64,000 bases of DNA from JAGOMW01 sp964644075. GTDB taxonomy: Bacteria > Patescibacteriota > Gracilibacteria > BD1-5 > UBA2023. The stretch covers positions 124,001-188,000 of the forward strand of contig CAZXUQ010000002.1 of assembly GCA_964644075.1 (NCBI GenBank), given 5' to 3'. Positions within the stretch are counted from its first letter, which is position 1. Every line of letters starts with the position of its first letter. A program made the position numbers and the translations under genes. Below are positions 19,628 through 29,127 of the stretch, piece by piece. The notes below the pieces were generated by a model, which saw only the letters and a program-made list of their open reading frames with translations, was not told the DNA's origin and made no database searches.

Positions 19628-19736
19628 TCTGTCATTTCGAGCGGAACGCGAGTGAAGCCGAGAAATCTTTTTTCAGAAAAGCGAGCAAGATGTCTCCACT
19701 TCACTCGTTTCACTTCGTTTCGGTCGACATGACAGA
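19628..19736. repeat. Long imperfect inverted repeat (REP/MITE-like)
   Basis: TCTGTCATTTCGAGCGGAAC at the left end is matched on the opposite strand by the right end, which reads TCGACATGACAGA on the plus strand. The arms are GC-richer than the surroundings and imperfect, with a fold-back of about 100 bp. The sequence style (TGTCATTTCGAGCGxAxCG) is familiar from dispersed palindromic repeats of many bacteria. It sits between rhodanese and glutaredoxin and may end the first operon. Confidence 0.6.
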
Positions 19737-19785
19737 CATTTCCATCCTATTCACTATAAAATCTATTCTCTAACATCTCACCATC

Positions 19786-20037
19786 ATGATCACAATCTAC
19801 ACAAAAGACTACTGCCCCTACTGTGTAAAAGCAAAAAATCTCCTCGACTCTCTCGGTGCGAACTATGAGGAAATCGATATCACAGCAACTCCTGAGATCA
19901 TCATGGAGCTCGCGAAGAAATCCTGAATGCGTACAGTGCCCCAGATATTCGTGGGTGATGAGTGCCTCGGAGGGTTTGATGGCATAAATGCGATGAATAA
20001 CGAAGGAAAGCTCAGAGAAAAGCTCGGGCTCGCATAA
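19786..20037 (+). CDS. grxC: Glutaredoxin
   Basis: An 83-residue protein with active site CPYC at residues 10-13, MRTVPQIFVGDE (cis-Pro) and LGGFDGINAM, all typical of dithiol glutaredoxins. It would reduce disulfides and persulfidated thiols. It lies in the sulfur island, after the inverted repeat. One Gly in KKSG is TGA. Confidence 0.93.
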
Positions 20038-20058
20038 AATGCTTTCCAGTTTCTTACT

Positions 20059-20100
20059 TTGCCGATGTATAGTCACAAATATATTATGATTTCGTAATAT
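20059..20100 (+). promoter_or_regulatory. Promoter and operator 3 before the DUF2202 gene
   Basis: TTGCCG at 20059 and TATTAT at 20082 are spaced by 17 bp. The -10 lies inside ATATTA-N8-TAATAT (20081-20100), the same palindrome as the two before the ArsR gene. This puts the second half of the island under the same repressor. Confidence 0.65.
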
Positions 20101-20117
20101 ATACTAACCATTGCACT

Positions 20118-20831
20118 ATGAAACCTATACTTCTCCTCTCTCTCGGAGCCTGCATTCTCAGTTCCTGTAGTAGAAATAGTTGGCAAACACAGAACTCAAG
20201 TACCTCATACTACCCTACAAGTAGGCAAGTAGAGAGAATTCCTACTTCCGAGACGTCAGAGAGTACTCGCGAAACTCTCCTCGTTGCCTATCAGGAAGAA
20301 CTCCTTGCTCACGATCTCTATGTGAAGATGCTCGAGCGATACCCCGAACTTAGCGAAGTAAGCAATATAGTGAGGAGTGAGTCCGAACATCAGTCATCTG
20401 TAGGAAAACTTCTCGATATACGTGGCATCGCCCGTCCAGTCGACTATGGAGTATTTCAGCCTACCTACGATGCTCTTCTTACAAAACTCTCTATTTCTCG
20501 AAATGAAGCTATAGAAGTCGGAGTTATGATAGAAACTGGTGACATCGATCACCTTCTGGAAGAGTATAAAAAAATAACTGACTCAGATGTACGGAAGGTA
20601 TTTGAGCGTATCGGTGGTGCAAGCTTCAATCATCTCCGAGCCTTTGTCTCACTCGCAAAAATCTATACCTATACGCCAAAAACTGACTGGACGAAATACC
20701 TCAGCGAAACAGAAGTAAGTCAAAGTGGACCACTCCAGTACAAAATGAGTGAACTTCTTGAAAAAAATTGACTTACGATAAATGATAGTATGCATAGCAA
20801 TGGTTCCGGTATGAGGAATTTTCACAACTAA
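20118..20831 (+). CDS. DUF2202 lipoprotein, ferritin-like fold
   Basis: A 237-residue protein. The lipobox LSSC follows a signal segment, so it is probably a membrane-anchored lipoprotein. YQEELLAHDLYVKMLERYPE, then SESEHQSSVGKLLD, VMIETGDIDHLLEEYK and GGASFNHLRAFV match DUF2202, a four-helix ferritin-like domain with Glu and His metal ligands. The last 21 residues follow a TGA Gly; in the standard code the protein would stop 21 codons early. Function is unknown, but operator 3 places it in the sulfur regulon. Confidence 0.85.
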
Positions 20832-20848
20832 ATTTTTACCTATTTTTT

Positions 20849-21547
20849 ATGTCAAATATACTCTTTCGTCAGCTCTTCGATGAGAAAACCTACACTTATA
20901 CCTACATCGTCGCCGATGGTGAAAGTAAGCAAGCGATCATCATCGATCCTGTCCGCGATCAGGTCGAACGCGATCTGAAGCTCATCTCTGAACTCCGAGT
21001 TACCCTCACTTATATCCTCGATACTCATATCCATGCGGATCACATCACAGGTTCGTGAGTCCTGCGCGAAAAAACAGGAGCCAAGATTGCTCTCGGTGAA
21101 GGGGCTAAGATTACCAACCCTGATATCCTCCTCCGAGATGGAGAAATCCTCACAGTGGGAAATATAGAAGTGAAAGCTCTCTCAACTCCTGGTCATACCG
21201 ATGGTTGTACGTCATTTCTCGTCGGAGATATGCTTTTTTCGGGTGATGTCCTTTTCGTGCGAAAGACTGGACGTACCGATTTTCAGCAATGATCAGCTGA
21301 AAAAATGTATCACTCCATCAAAGACAAGATGTACACACTCCCTGATGAAACAAAAGTCTATCCAGGACATGACTATGCTGGGCATATGATGTCGACGATA
21401 GGAGAGGAGAAACAATATAATACCCGTATCAGATCTGAAACAACACTCGAGGCATTCACTGAAACAATGAATAATCTCCATCTCGCTCCGCCAAAATATC
21501 TCGATATTGCCCTCCCAGCAAATCTGAAACTCGGGCTCACAGAATAA
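20849..21547 (+). CDS. ETHE1-like persulfide dioxygenase (MBL fold)
   Basis: A 232-residue protein. It has the MBL motif THIHADHITGSG, STPGHTDGCTSFL, LFSGDVLFVRKTGRTDFQQG, and YPGHDYAGH, with the C-terminal APPKYLDIALPANLKLGL that is typical of ETHE1/persulfide dioxygenases and Blh (the BigR-operon hydrolase). The family oxidises glutathione or similar persulfide to sulfite using one Fe(II). Gly codons in two conserved motifs are TGA. 17 bp after the DUF2202 lipoprotein. Confidence 0.9.
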
Positions 21548-21620
21548 CCGATAATTCTTTCTTGCACTCAGAGTTGTTTCCTATACAATCCTCGGGTATT
21601 TACTATATTCTATTTTTTCT

Positions 21621-22244
21621 ATGTACTGAATTCGCGTACCTCACCTTTCACAAAAAGGTGATAAATACGGATTTGCTGACGAAGGCGAAATTCGTATTGC
21701 TACAGGTATTATGCTCATGTTCGTGACACTCTCACTGTTTCTTGTCGCATTCAAGGCTGAGTTTACCATTCCCCTCGTACTCGTGAGTATCATGTGGTGT
21801 GACTTCGTGCTCAAGGTTTTCCTAGGACCGAGATATTCTCTCTTCGGGAGTATCGTCCGATTGTGGAGAAGAAATAGCACATCCATATGGATCGGTGCTG
21901 TACAAAAAAGATTTGCATGGAGTATCGGACTGTTTCTCTCGAGTTTTACCATCTATTGTCTCCTCCTTCTCGGAGAACATATCAGTCCGATGGCATGAGG
22001 ACAGGCAGTCACGGTAGGTCAGGTACTCCAGGGTATGCGAGAAAATATAGCCAACAATACTCTCTTTCTCACACCCATGAACGGCGGTATTTTCGCTTGT
22101 CTTCTCTGTTTGGTATTTATGTGGCTCGAGTCTATCGTCGGGTACTGTGTCGGGTGTCACATCTATGGTTGGCTCGTCCGAAAGTGATGGATGAAAGCAC
22201 ATCGATGACAAAACTGTATCGATAACTCATGCGAAGTAAAATAA
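21621..22244 (+). CDS. DUF4395 integral membrane protein
   Basis: A 207-residue protein with about four membrane helices. EGEIRIATGIMLMFVTLSL, WCDFVLKVFLGPRYSLFGSI and GAVQKRFAWSIGLFLSSF match DUF4395, a family often found next to sulfur-handling genes. A C-terminal pair GYCVGC and NCIDNSC add four Cys. No enzyme activity is known. It ends the island, facing the PHP gene. Confidence 0.82.
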
Positions 22245-22271
22245 ATAAAATCTCTCCTTTGAAGGAATTTC

Positions 22272-23144
22272 CTACCTATAAACGTTAGATAAAAATTTCT
22301 CTAACCGTTCCTTTGGTATAGAGACTCATGGAAGGAGTGTGCCTGTTTTTCATCCACCATGAAAATCTGATCCTCCAGTTACAAGTAAATCAAGTCAATC
22401 TGCCATTTGAACTTTTTTTAGGAAATCTTGATCGTGCTCATATCCAGAATAATATACTTCTACTCATTGAAGTCAGGCTGTTTTTAATTCGGTAAGTATT
22501 CTTGATTGCTCGACTATATTTTGAGTCAACGTATTGAGTGATACATAAGGCGCGAAAGCATGGGCAAGTACAGCTACTCATCTTATATCACGAATCAATT
22601 CTATTGTCTGAGATATATTTTTGGTATCAAGAGGAACCTCATAGTTCTTGAGCCATCTATCGAATGCTTCTCGAAAGTCTTTCACATATCCAATCTTGAT
22701 AAGGTATTTTGCAATATCAGGACGCGTGATTGGTCACTCGACCTCAAGCGCGAGGACAACATCTAGGGGAATAGGCATGAGTCCTTCTTTTTCAAGATCA
22801 AGGTTGAGAAGTCTGACAATCTCCTCTGCTCTTTTTCTCCTTGCGATCCTCTGATTCATAAGAAATGAATCCAGATCAGAGTTTTCTGGAGCAAAACCAT
22901 AAGCAAGAAGATGGAGAGTTTTTTCTTTATAATGAGTTGTAATTTCGATTCAAGATACGAGTTTCGGTCCTTCTCTTTTGGAACTCAAAACTTTCTCTGC
23001 CTCGGAAACTCCTCATGTACTGTCATGGTCTGTGATAGCAAAATATCCTATTCATAAATCTCTCAAAATATCATAAATCTCAGGAACATGAATAGCTCAG
23101 TCGGAATGTCTCGTGTGCATATGAAAATCTACTAGTTCTTGCAT
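22272..23144 (-). CDS. PHP-domain metal-dependent phosphoesterase
   Basis: A 290-residue protein. The four metal-site segments are all present: VDFHMHTRHSDG, AITDHDSTGG, GIEITTHYKEKTLHLLAYGF and AVLAHAFAP, then VTGGSDFHGG. The family includes 3',5'-bisphosphate nucleotidases and oligoribonucleases (TrpH/RNase AM) and polymerase PHP domains; the exact substrate is not determined. At least ten Gly are TGA, one in each of several conserved motifs. Convergent to the sulfur island. Confidence 0.88.
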
Positions 23145-23228
23145 AAATTTTATTATATTGAAATATGTAACTTATCAAGATTATTATTTTTTCCTTGAAA
23201 TAGAAAGAAAACTCACTATTCTCATCTT

Positions 23229-23846
23229 ATGAAAAAACATATCCTCTGGCTCCTCGTCCTCCTCATCTCGATAGGACTCACTTACATCCTCATCCCTCGC
23301 CCGTACATGGTACACTGGCATGCCAACTTCGCGATGTATCGAAATGGTGTCCTCGAGGACTTCACGACAGATAACTACATGGAGGAAACCTCCAGGTGCA
23401 ACATCACGACCGATGTCCACCCGCAGGATCGTATCCACCTCCACGAGAACAAATGACACCTCGTCCATGTCCATATGGCAGCTTCGACGTGGGGAGATCT
23501 TTTCTCGAACCTCCACTGGAACCTCGGAAAAAACTATCTCGTCGAGCCTCTTGGTGAAATGTTTCTCGCGACAGGATCGACAGAGCTCCACTACTTTATC
23601 AATGGAAAACCGATCGAAAATCCTACCAATGAAATCGTAAAAAGTACGGATCGCCTCCTCATCTGGTACGGTACTGGCACCGAGGCAGAAATACAGGCAA
23701 AAGCAAATACTCTCGTCCCAAAAGACGCCGACGAATACAATCATAAAGCTGATCCTGCAAGCTGTAGTACTAACACCTATGGTTGGCTCTCCCCTATCGC
23801 AGAGCCGATAGCCGAGTGGCTCGAACACTGGGATGATCACGAATAA
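23229..23846 (+). CDS. Membrane-anchored His-rich protein of unknown function
   Basis: A 205-residue protein. One N-terminal hydrophobic helix (ILWLLVLLISIGLTYIL) anchors it. It then carries repeated His motifs: VHWHANFAM, RIHLHEN, LVHVHMAASTWGDLF and NLHWNLG, plus a distal HWDDHE. The pattern suggests extracytoplasmic metal binding, possibly copper. It stands 18 bp before dsbB, so it may be a folding client or partner. I know no name for this family. Confidence 0.7.
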
Positions 23847-23864
23847 TCCTTCATAAAAATATAT

Positions 23865-24416
23865 ATGGAAATGACTCTCTACTCTCTCATACTCTCAGTT
23901 GGGGCACTCACGATATTCGCGGTGACGATCATCACCTTTTTTTCATATGTATCTTCAGAGAATATTCGGAAAAAACTCTCGAACATAGATTATTTTACGT
24001 ACATGAAGCTCATCGGAGCTATCGCAATACTCTCGACAACCTTCGCACTCACCTACCAGCTCTACTACGACCTCCAGGTCTGCATCCTCTGTTGGTGGCA
24101 GAGGATATTCATCTTTCCGATCGATATCGTCGTCATCGTGACTCTCCTGAAAAAAATCCGAGGCAACCACCTCACGACGGGAATACTCGCACTCATAGGA
24201 CTCTTCTTCGCAGGATATCACTACTACTACCACTTCATCGGCTGGGTACTCAAACTCCCTGTCTATCTCCCATGCGAACAGGGTGGACTCCTCCCAGCAT
24301 GTACAGATCATGATGGAGTGCTCACATTTGGATTTGTCACGATACCCGGGATGGCAGTCTGCGTCCTCACGGCTATGGTATGGCTCTCCTATCTCGCGAG
24401 CAGGACAAAAAAATAA
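23865..24416 (+). CDS. dsbB: DsbB-type disulfide bond oxidoreductase
   Basis: A 183-residue four-helix membrane protein. It has both DsbB cysteine pairs: VCILCWWQR (Cys73, Cys76) and CEQGGLLPAC (Cys137, Cys146). DsbB oxidises DsbA-like thiols and passes electrons to quinone. No DsbA is visible in the window. It lies between the His-rich protein and the DUF305 protein. No TGA interrupts this gene. Confidence 0.92.
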   Translation: MEMTLYSLILSVGALTIFAVTIITFFSYVSSENIRKKLSNIDYFTYMKLIGAIAILSTTFALTYQLYYDLQVCILCWWQRIFIFPIDIVVIVTLLKKIRGNHLTTGILALIGLFFAGYHYYYHFIGWVLKLPVYLPCEQGGLLPACTDHDGVLTFGFVTIPGMAVCVLTAMVWLSYLASRTKK

Positions 24417-24478
24417 AAGGTTCTTGCATTTTTTTCTTACCAGGCTAGACTGGAGGAGTATTTTTTATCTTTTTTCAT

Positions 24479-25096
24479 ATGGTAACCAAAAAAACTCCCG
24501 AGACCGAGGATCAGGCAGGTGTCTGCAGTAGTTGCAAATGTAATCCATGTACTTGTCGATCGTGGTATGGACTCGACCGTTGGTCATGGCTCCGTATACT
24601 CATGGCCGTACTCGTCATCACTGGAGCGTATGCCTGGTGAGTGCACAGTGGCGTAGAAAAATCAGGTCTCTGGGAAGGTAACTATGGACGTGGTGGATAC
24701 AAGAACACGATGTACGATCGAGATGGAAGCAAAGAGAGACGTCCTATGCCGATGATGCATCATGATATGAAAGAGACGAGCCCGATGAACATGAGTATGG
24801 CAGACATGAGCCAGATGCTTGCTGGAAAGACAGGCGACGCTCTCGATCGAGCATTTCTCGAGGGGATGATCCCTCACCATCAGGGTGCAGTCGATATGGC
24901 AAAGTACCTCTCTGGAGCCAAGCACCCAGAGCTCAGAAAAATGGGTGAAGACATCATCAAGGCACAAACTGCTGAGATCGAACAGATGAAAAAATGGATG
25001 ACAGAATGGGGATACACCTCGACTGGCACAACTACCCAGACAGGAACTATGATGCACATGATGCCAGATGGCACGATGATGCGTGGTGGTATGTAG
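24479..25096 (+). CDS. DUF305 protein with N-terminal Cys cluster and Met-rich tail
   Basis: A 205-residue protein. A cytoplasmic N-terminus holds CSSCKCNPCTC; a membrane helix (RILMAVLVITGAYAWG) follows; the DUF305 ferritin-like domain has DRAFLEGMIPHHQGAVDMAK and KAQTAEIEQMKKWM. The tail is Met-rich (TMMHMMPDGTMMRGGM). Met- and His-rich regions suggest copper binding; the family is linked with copper or metal stress, but function is unproven. The start at 24479 includes the Cys cluster; a GTG at 24641 is a weaker alternative. Confidence 0.82.
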
Positions 25097-25113
25097 GTTG
25101 CTATAGTGTTATT

Positions 25114-25139
25114 AAATCCCTCCGATTTCGGAGGGATTT
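25114..25139. terminator. Terminator after the DUF305 gene
   Basis: AAATCCCTCCGA and TCGGAGGGATTT form a 12-bp stem with a two-base loop. It is between two convergent genes and can serve both. Confidence 0.85.
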
Positions 25140-25149
25140 TAGTAGGCTC

Positions 25150-25818
25150 TTATCTAGCTTTTTTATTAGTTTTTCTTAAAGCATTATCGGTTAATGTTTT
25201 TTGTGCTAGGAAATAATCTAAAAAGGTTCTTGCGGTTCAAGTATCTCATCAAGCTACCATCATTTCACCAGATATAGAAGGCACTTTTGACTGTCGTACA
25301 GCTTCATCTATAAACGAAGTGACGTATCATCGAGCTCCTAAGAATCCTTGTTTTTTATTATTCATAGAACTCTCAACGTATAATCTAAGTTGACGCACAA
25401 TATCTGGGGATATATACTGCAAGAATACACTCTCTTCACCTTGATTCTGTCAGTCCAGTTCACGCTCAAGATTGAGGAATGTTGCTCGATTTTCCATTGC
25501 TTCCTGGGATCAAAAAATTTCTATTGGCACAACAATAGGAGGATTTTTTGGTTTTTTCCATTTGATAATTCATTTGCCTGTTTCTATAAATTCTATAGAT
25601 ACTTGAATAAAGTACTTAGAAAAAAAGTACTCGATGGCACAAGTAGTAATTAAGTTATCTCATTCTTGATTAATTACCTCAAGCAAGTCACTATCTGTTA
25701 TAGAGTTAGCTCATTTTGCTCTAAAAACCAACTCTACTTTATCACCAGTTTCTTGCGTGATAGTTGATACTGTTAATCTTTGAAATGGTGTGAGCTTATC
25801 AAAAGAAAATGTTTCCAT
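25150..25818 (-). CDS. Protein of unknown function
   Basis: A 222-residue protein (METFSFDKLTPFQRLTVSTI...). It is strikingly AT-rich in codon choice (TTA, ATA, AGA, AAT) against its neighbours, which suggests transfer or weak selection. ISGEMMVAGGDTGTARTFLD resembles a Gly-rich loop but no known motif. Nine Gly are TGA, including two adjacent in VAGGDTG. It is convergent with the DUF305 gene; ispG follows 36 bp downstream on the same strand. Confidence 0.7.
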
Positions 25819-25854
25819 GTATTTACTTTACATAGAAAATAGATTATTGCAATT

Positions 25855-27075
25855 TTATCTATACTTCTCATCGAAGTACCCCTCGATCACCTCCATAAAC
25901 TCTCGCCCGACAGAAATGATATCCCGACCCTCAAGTGATCGATAGTGCTCTCATGCGACATAGATCTGGAGCTGTGGTGCCTCGGCATCTCCGGGGATAA
26001 ATATCCCGATGTCTGCATTTTTCGCTTCTCAGATACCATTCACGATACAGCCCATGACAGCGATATGTGTCGACTCGAAGTGATGATATTTTTTCTTCCA
26101 CTCTGGCATTTTTTCTCGGATACGTTCCTTCACATATTTCGCGAGGATCTGGAACTTATCTGAGCTCGTACGTCCGCACCCAGGACAGCTCACGATCTGT
26201 GGCTCAAATGACCTGAATCCCATCGACTGGAGGATATCTCGACAAACCTCGACCTCGAGAGAGCGTGGAGCGCCTGGCTCAGGAGTGAGCGATACACGGA
26301 TCGTATCTCCTATCCCCTGCTCGAGGAGGATCGAGAGAGCTGCAGCAGATGAGACGATACCCTTGGTCCCTGCACCTGCCTCAGTGAGTCCGAGATGGAG
26401 CGGATAGGGACAGTGCGGTGCGATACGCTCATACGCAGCGATCATCGACTGGAGATCACTCATCTTCACAGAGATGATGATCTTGTCCTCAGGAAGTCAC
26501 CACTCGATCGCTTTTCGAGCGGAGATGAGTCCTGACTCGACCATCGTATCGATATAGACATCATCGGCAGATTTCGGATTTTCGAGTTTTGCGTTGGCCT
26601 CCATGTTGGCATCGAGGAGCTCAGCATCGAGCGATCATCCATTGACCCCGATACGCACCGGCAGATCATAGCGGATCGCACACTCGATAAATTTCCGATA
26701 GTTATCATCATGACGATCTCCCTTTCCGACATTTCCTGGATTGACTCGGTATTTCGCGATGGATTTCGCCATCTCGGGATATTTTTCGAGGAGGATGTGA
26801 CCGTTGTAGTGAAAATCCCCGACGATCGGAGTGGCATATCACTTCTCGCGGAGTTTTCTGGCGATCTCTGGAACTGCGAGGGCTGCAGCATCATCATTGA
26901 TCGTGATGCGTACGAGCTCAGAGCCCGCATCGGTGAGCTCGATGATCTGCGCGACAGTCGCATCGATATCGCGAGTCGGAGTATTGGTCATCGACTGGAT
27001 CACGACAGGATGTTCTGATCCGATCGGGATACCGCCGACCATGACGGTATGAGTTTTTCGACGTGGGGAAAGCAT
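25855..27075 (-). CDS. ispG: 4-hydroxy-3-methylbut-2-enyl-diphosphate synthase (GcpE/IspG)
   Basis: A 406-residue protein of the MEP isoprenoid pathway, using a 4Fe-4S cluster. PIGSEHPVVIQSMTNTPTRD, RYRVNPGN, GVNGGSLD, HLGLTEAGAGTKGIVSSA and the cluster cysteines in SCPGCGRTSSD and AVMGCIVNGIGEAKNAD are all present. Gly in REKGYA, in the GLPED region and in NGIGEA are TGA. It has no neighbour of the same pathway in the window. Downstream of a DUF465 gene. Confidence 0.95.
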
Positions 27076-27088
27076 AGAAAAAAAGAGA

Positions 27089-27110
27089 AAATCCCCGTAC
27101 TTGGGGATTT
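27089..27110 (-). terminator. Terminator after the DUF465 gene
   Basis: AAATCCCC and GGGGATTT form an 8-bp stem with a six-base loop; T-rich on the minus strand. It lies between the DUF465 gene (ending 27118) and ispG. Confidence 0.7.
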
Positions 27111-27117
27111 ATAAGAT

Positions 27118-27375
27118 TTAGATCTGAGCTCCTGCATCTCTGAGCATGCCGATCATCTCATCTTTCATGACGAGACGTTCTTTTTTGAGTTGCTCGAGAG
27201 CGAGGTCCTCCATATTGTACCCAGGAACATTGGACTCGGCACGACCGATCTCGTTTGAGATACCCTCATACGCGTGGAGGAGCTTCGCGAAGTGATGGTT
27301 AGATTTCCTCAGTGCATGGATGGCGTCTTGGAGTTCTGGATGTGATGAGAGAAATGGATGTACGTCGTATTGCAT
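27118..27375 (-). CDS. DUF465/YdcH-like small helical protein
   Basis: An 85-residue protein, all helical. FAKLLHAYEGISNEIGRAES and LEQLKKERLVMKDEMIGML fit the DUF465 (YdcH) pattern, a short coiled-coil hairpin. Function of the family is not known. It has its own terminator and 32 bp separates it from wecG. Confidence 0.75.
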   Translation of the reverse strand: MQYDVHPFLSSHPELQDAIHALRKSNHHFAKLLHAYEGISNEIGRAESNVPGYNMEDLALEQLKKERLVMKDEMIGMLRDAGAQI

Positions 27376-27407
27376 AGAATAAAAGTGAATGATAGTGTAC
27401 TCTCATA

Positions 27408-28244
27408 CTACCGAAAATCGGAAAAAATGCCAGAGGATTTTTCGGATTTTTTATGTATCATCATCGGAAATCTCCATACCGCATCGACGATACGATGCCA
27501 TCGTGCGCGAGGTGCTAGCATGAGACGATAGAGCCACTCGAGACCCAGTTTTTGCATCAGTTTCGGAGCTCGGCTCTGGAGTCCGAGGAGGTAGTCAAGC
27601 GATGATCCTACTCCGAGCCCGACTACCTGTTGTTCAGTGGGCAAATAGGAGAAAATCTCGATAAGCCTACGCTCCTGTGTCTTCATCCCGATGCACGAAA
27701 ATACATACGTGATACCTCGTGCCTGGATGAGTTCTGCGAGGTCTGAAGGAGTTTTTTCTCCGTCGAATACGATCTCGATCTGTAGTTTTGGATATTTTTC
27801 TCGGAAGAGGGCAGAAAGCTCTGACTGCACTTCCATCTTCTTTTTTTCGAATTCATTTTTCGGCGTCGTGATACGGTAGTTATCGATCATGAGGACTGTT
27901 TTTTGCTCTGCTATGGCATACTCTACGAGATCTCTGGTCAGATTGCTTCACGTGATGAGTTCTCCGTATTTTTTGCTCTGTTTTTTTCTCTGAAAAAATG
28001 TCTGAAAAAGTGCCTCTACATAGCCACTTCCCTCTCCCATAAGACTCGCCACATAGAGACCGTTTCCATCAGGAGTGAGAGAGTCTGCTTGCTCGAGTAT
28101 CTGGAGAAATTCTCGATCTGTACTCGCTCTCAGGAGGATCTCGGGATTGGGTGTGAAGACGAGAGTTTTTTTCTCAGGATTTCTGATCTTCTCGAGGAAA
28201 TCTCTATAGGTGCCAGCGTAGATGTCGAGGGAGAGAAAGTGCAT
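27408..28244 (-). CDS. wecG: WecG/TagA/CpsF-family glycosyltransferase
   Basis: A 278-residue GT26 protein. VFTPNPEILLRASTDREF, LTPDGNGLYVASLMG and VVGLGVGSSLDYLLGL (with RAP, then GLEWLYRL) are the family signatures. WecG/TagA proteins add ManNAc(A) or a similar sugar to an undecaprenyl-linked acceptor. It starts 2 bp after the cytidylyltransferase-cupin gene, so the pair is coupled, likely in polysaccharide assembly. One Gly (GSNLTRD) is TGA. Confidence 0.9.
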
Positions 28245-28246
28245 AT

Positions 28247-29122
28247 TTATTTCCGTCCAAAATCATCCTCATACCGCCTGATATCATCTTCTCCAGTATA
28301 GTCACCACACTGAACCTCGACGACCACGAGAGGCTCGGTTCCTGTATTTCCGAGACGATGGAGGTGTCATTTTGGAATATGACATGACTCATTTTGCTCG
28401 AGGACACGGATTTGCTCGATGGTTGCGAATTTCGGATCACGGATATCGACTGTCGCGATGCCTGAGATGACTGTCCAGTGCTCACTCCGACGCTCATGCG
28501 ACTGGAGAGAGAGGCGCTGTCCTGGGTTCACGATGATTTTTTTCACTTTATAGAGAGGATTATCTTCGAGGACATAGTAGACACCCCATGGACGGTTCCC
28601 GACCTCGAGATAGCGCCCTTCAGTAAGTTTTTTGGGAAGCTCAGCGAGCTTGGTATCGAGGGATTTCTCATCGGCTTTGTCTTGAACTTTTTTGACGAAG
28701 TCAGAGGAGTTATGTGTCTTCGCCCCGAGTCCATCACGGATCTCGACTCAGTGTGCAGAGAGGATCTGGGCCTCTGGGATCTCACGAGCAAATCGGTCTC
28801 CTCACTTCGTGAAGATGATCTTGTCATATTTTCCTGTGGATTTCGCGGTCGCGATGACGAACTCGAGTGATCGACACACACTCCCATCTTCATCGATCGA
28901 GAGAAAGACGCGATCCACTCCCTTCACTTTCGAGACGATATCCATGCGAAATTTTTCATCTTGAAAACTTTTTACTCATCGTTTGAGTTCCGCTTGTTTG
29001 TCATTATTGACGATTACCCAGACCTCATCGGCACCTACCTCAGAGCGAGAAAGCTCGAAACACTCTATGTGTCCTGGGTGGATGGGGTTAAAATATCCTG
29101 ATGTGATAGCAAGAGTAGACAT
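28247..29122 (-). CDS. Cytidylyltransferase-cupin (ManC C-terminal type) fusion
   Basis: A 291-residue two-domain protein. Residues 1-135 are a nucleotidyltransferase of the RfaE/TagD type: TSGYFNPIHPGHIECFELS with the HxGH motif. Residues about 165-291 are a mannose-6-phosphate isomerase type II cupin: NRPWGVYYVLED, NPGQRLSLQSHERRSEHWTV and IPKGHLHRLGN. That cupin is normally the tail of mannose-1-P guanylyltransferase. It probably makes an activated sugar (CDP- or GDP-type), inferred from its coupling to wecG. Confidence 0.85.
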
Positions 29123-29127
29123 AAATC

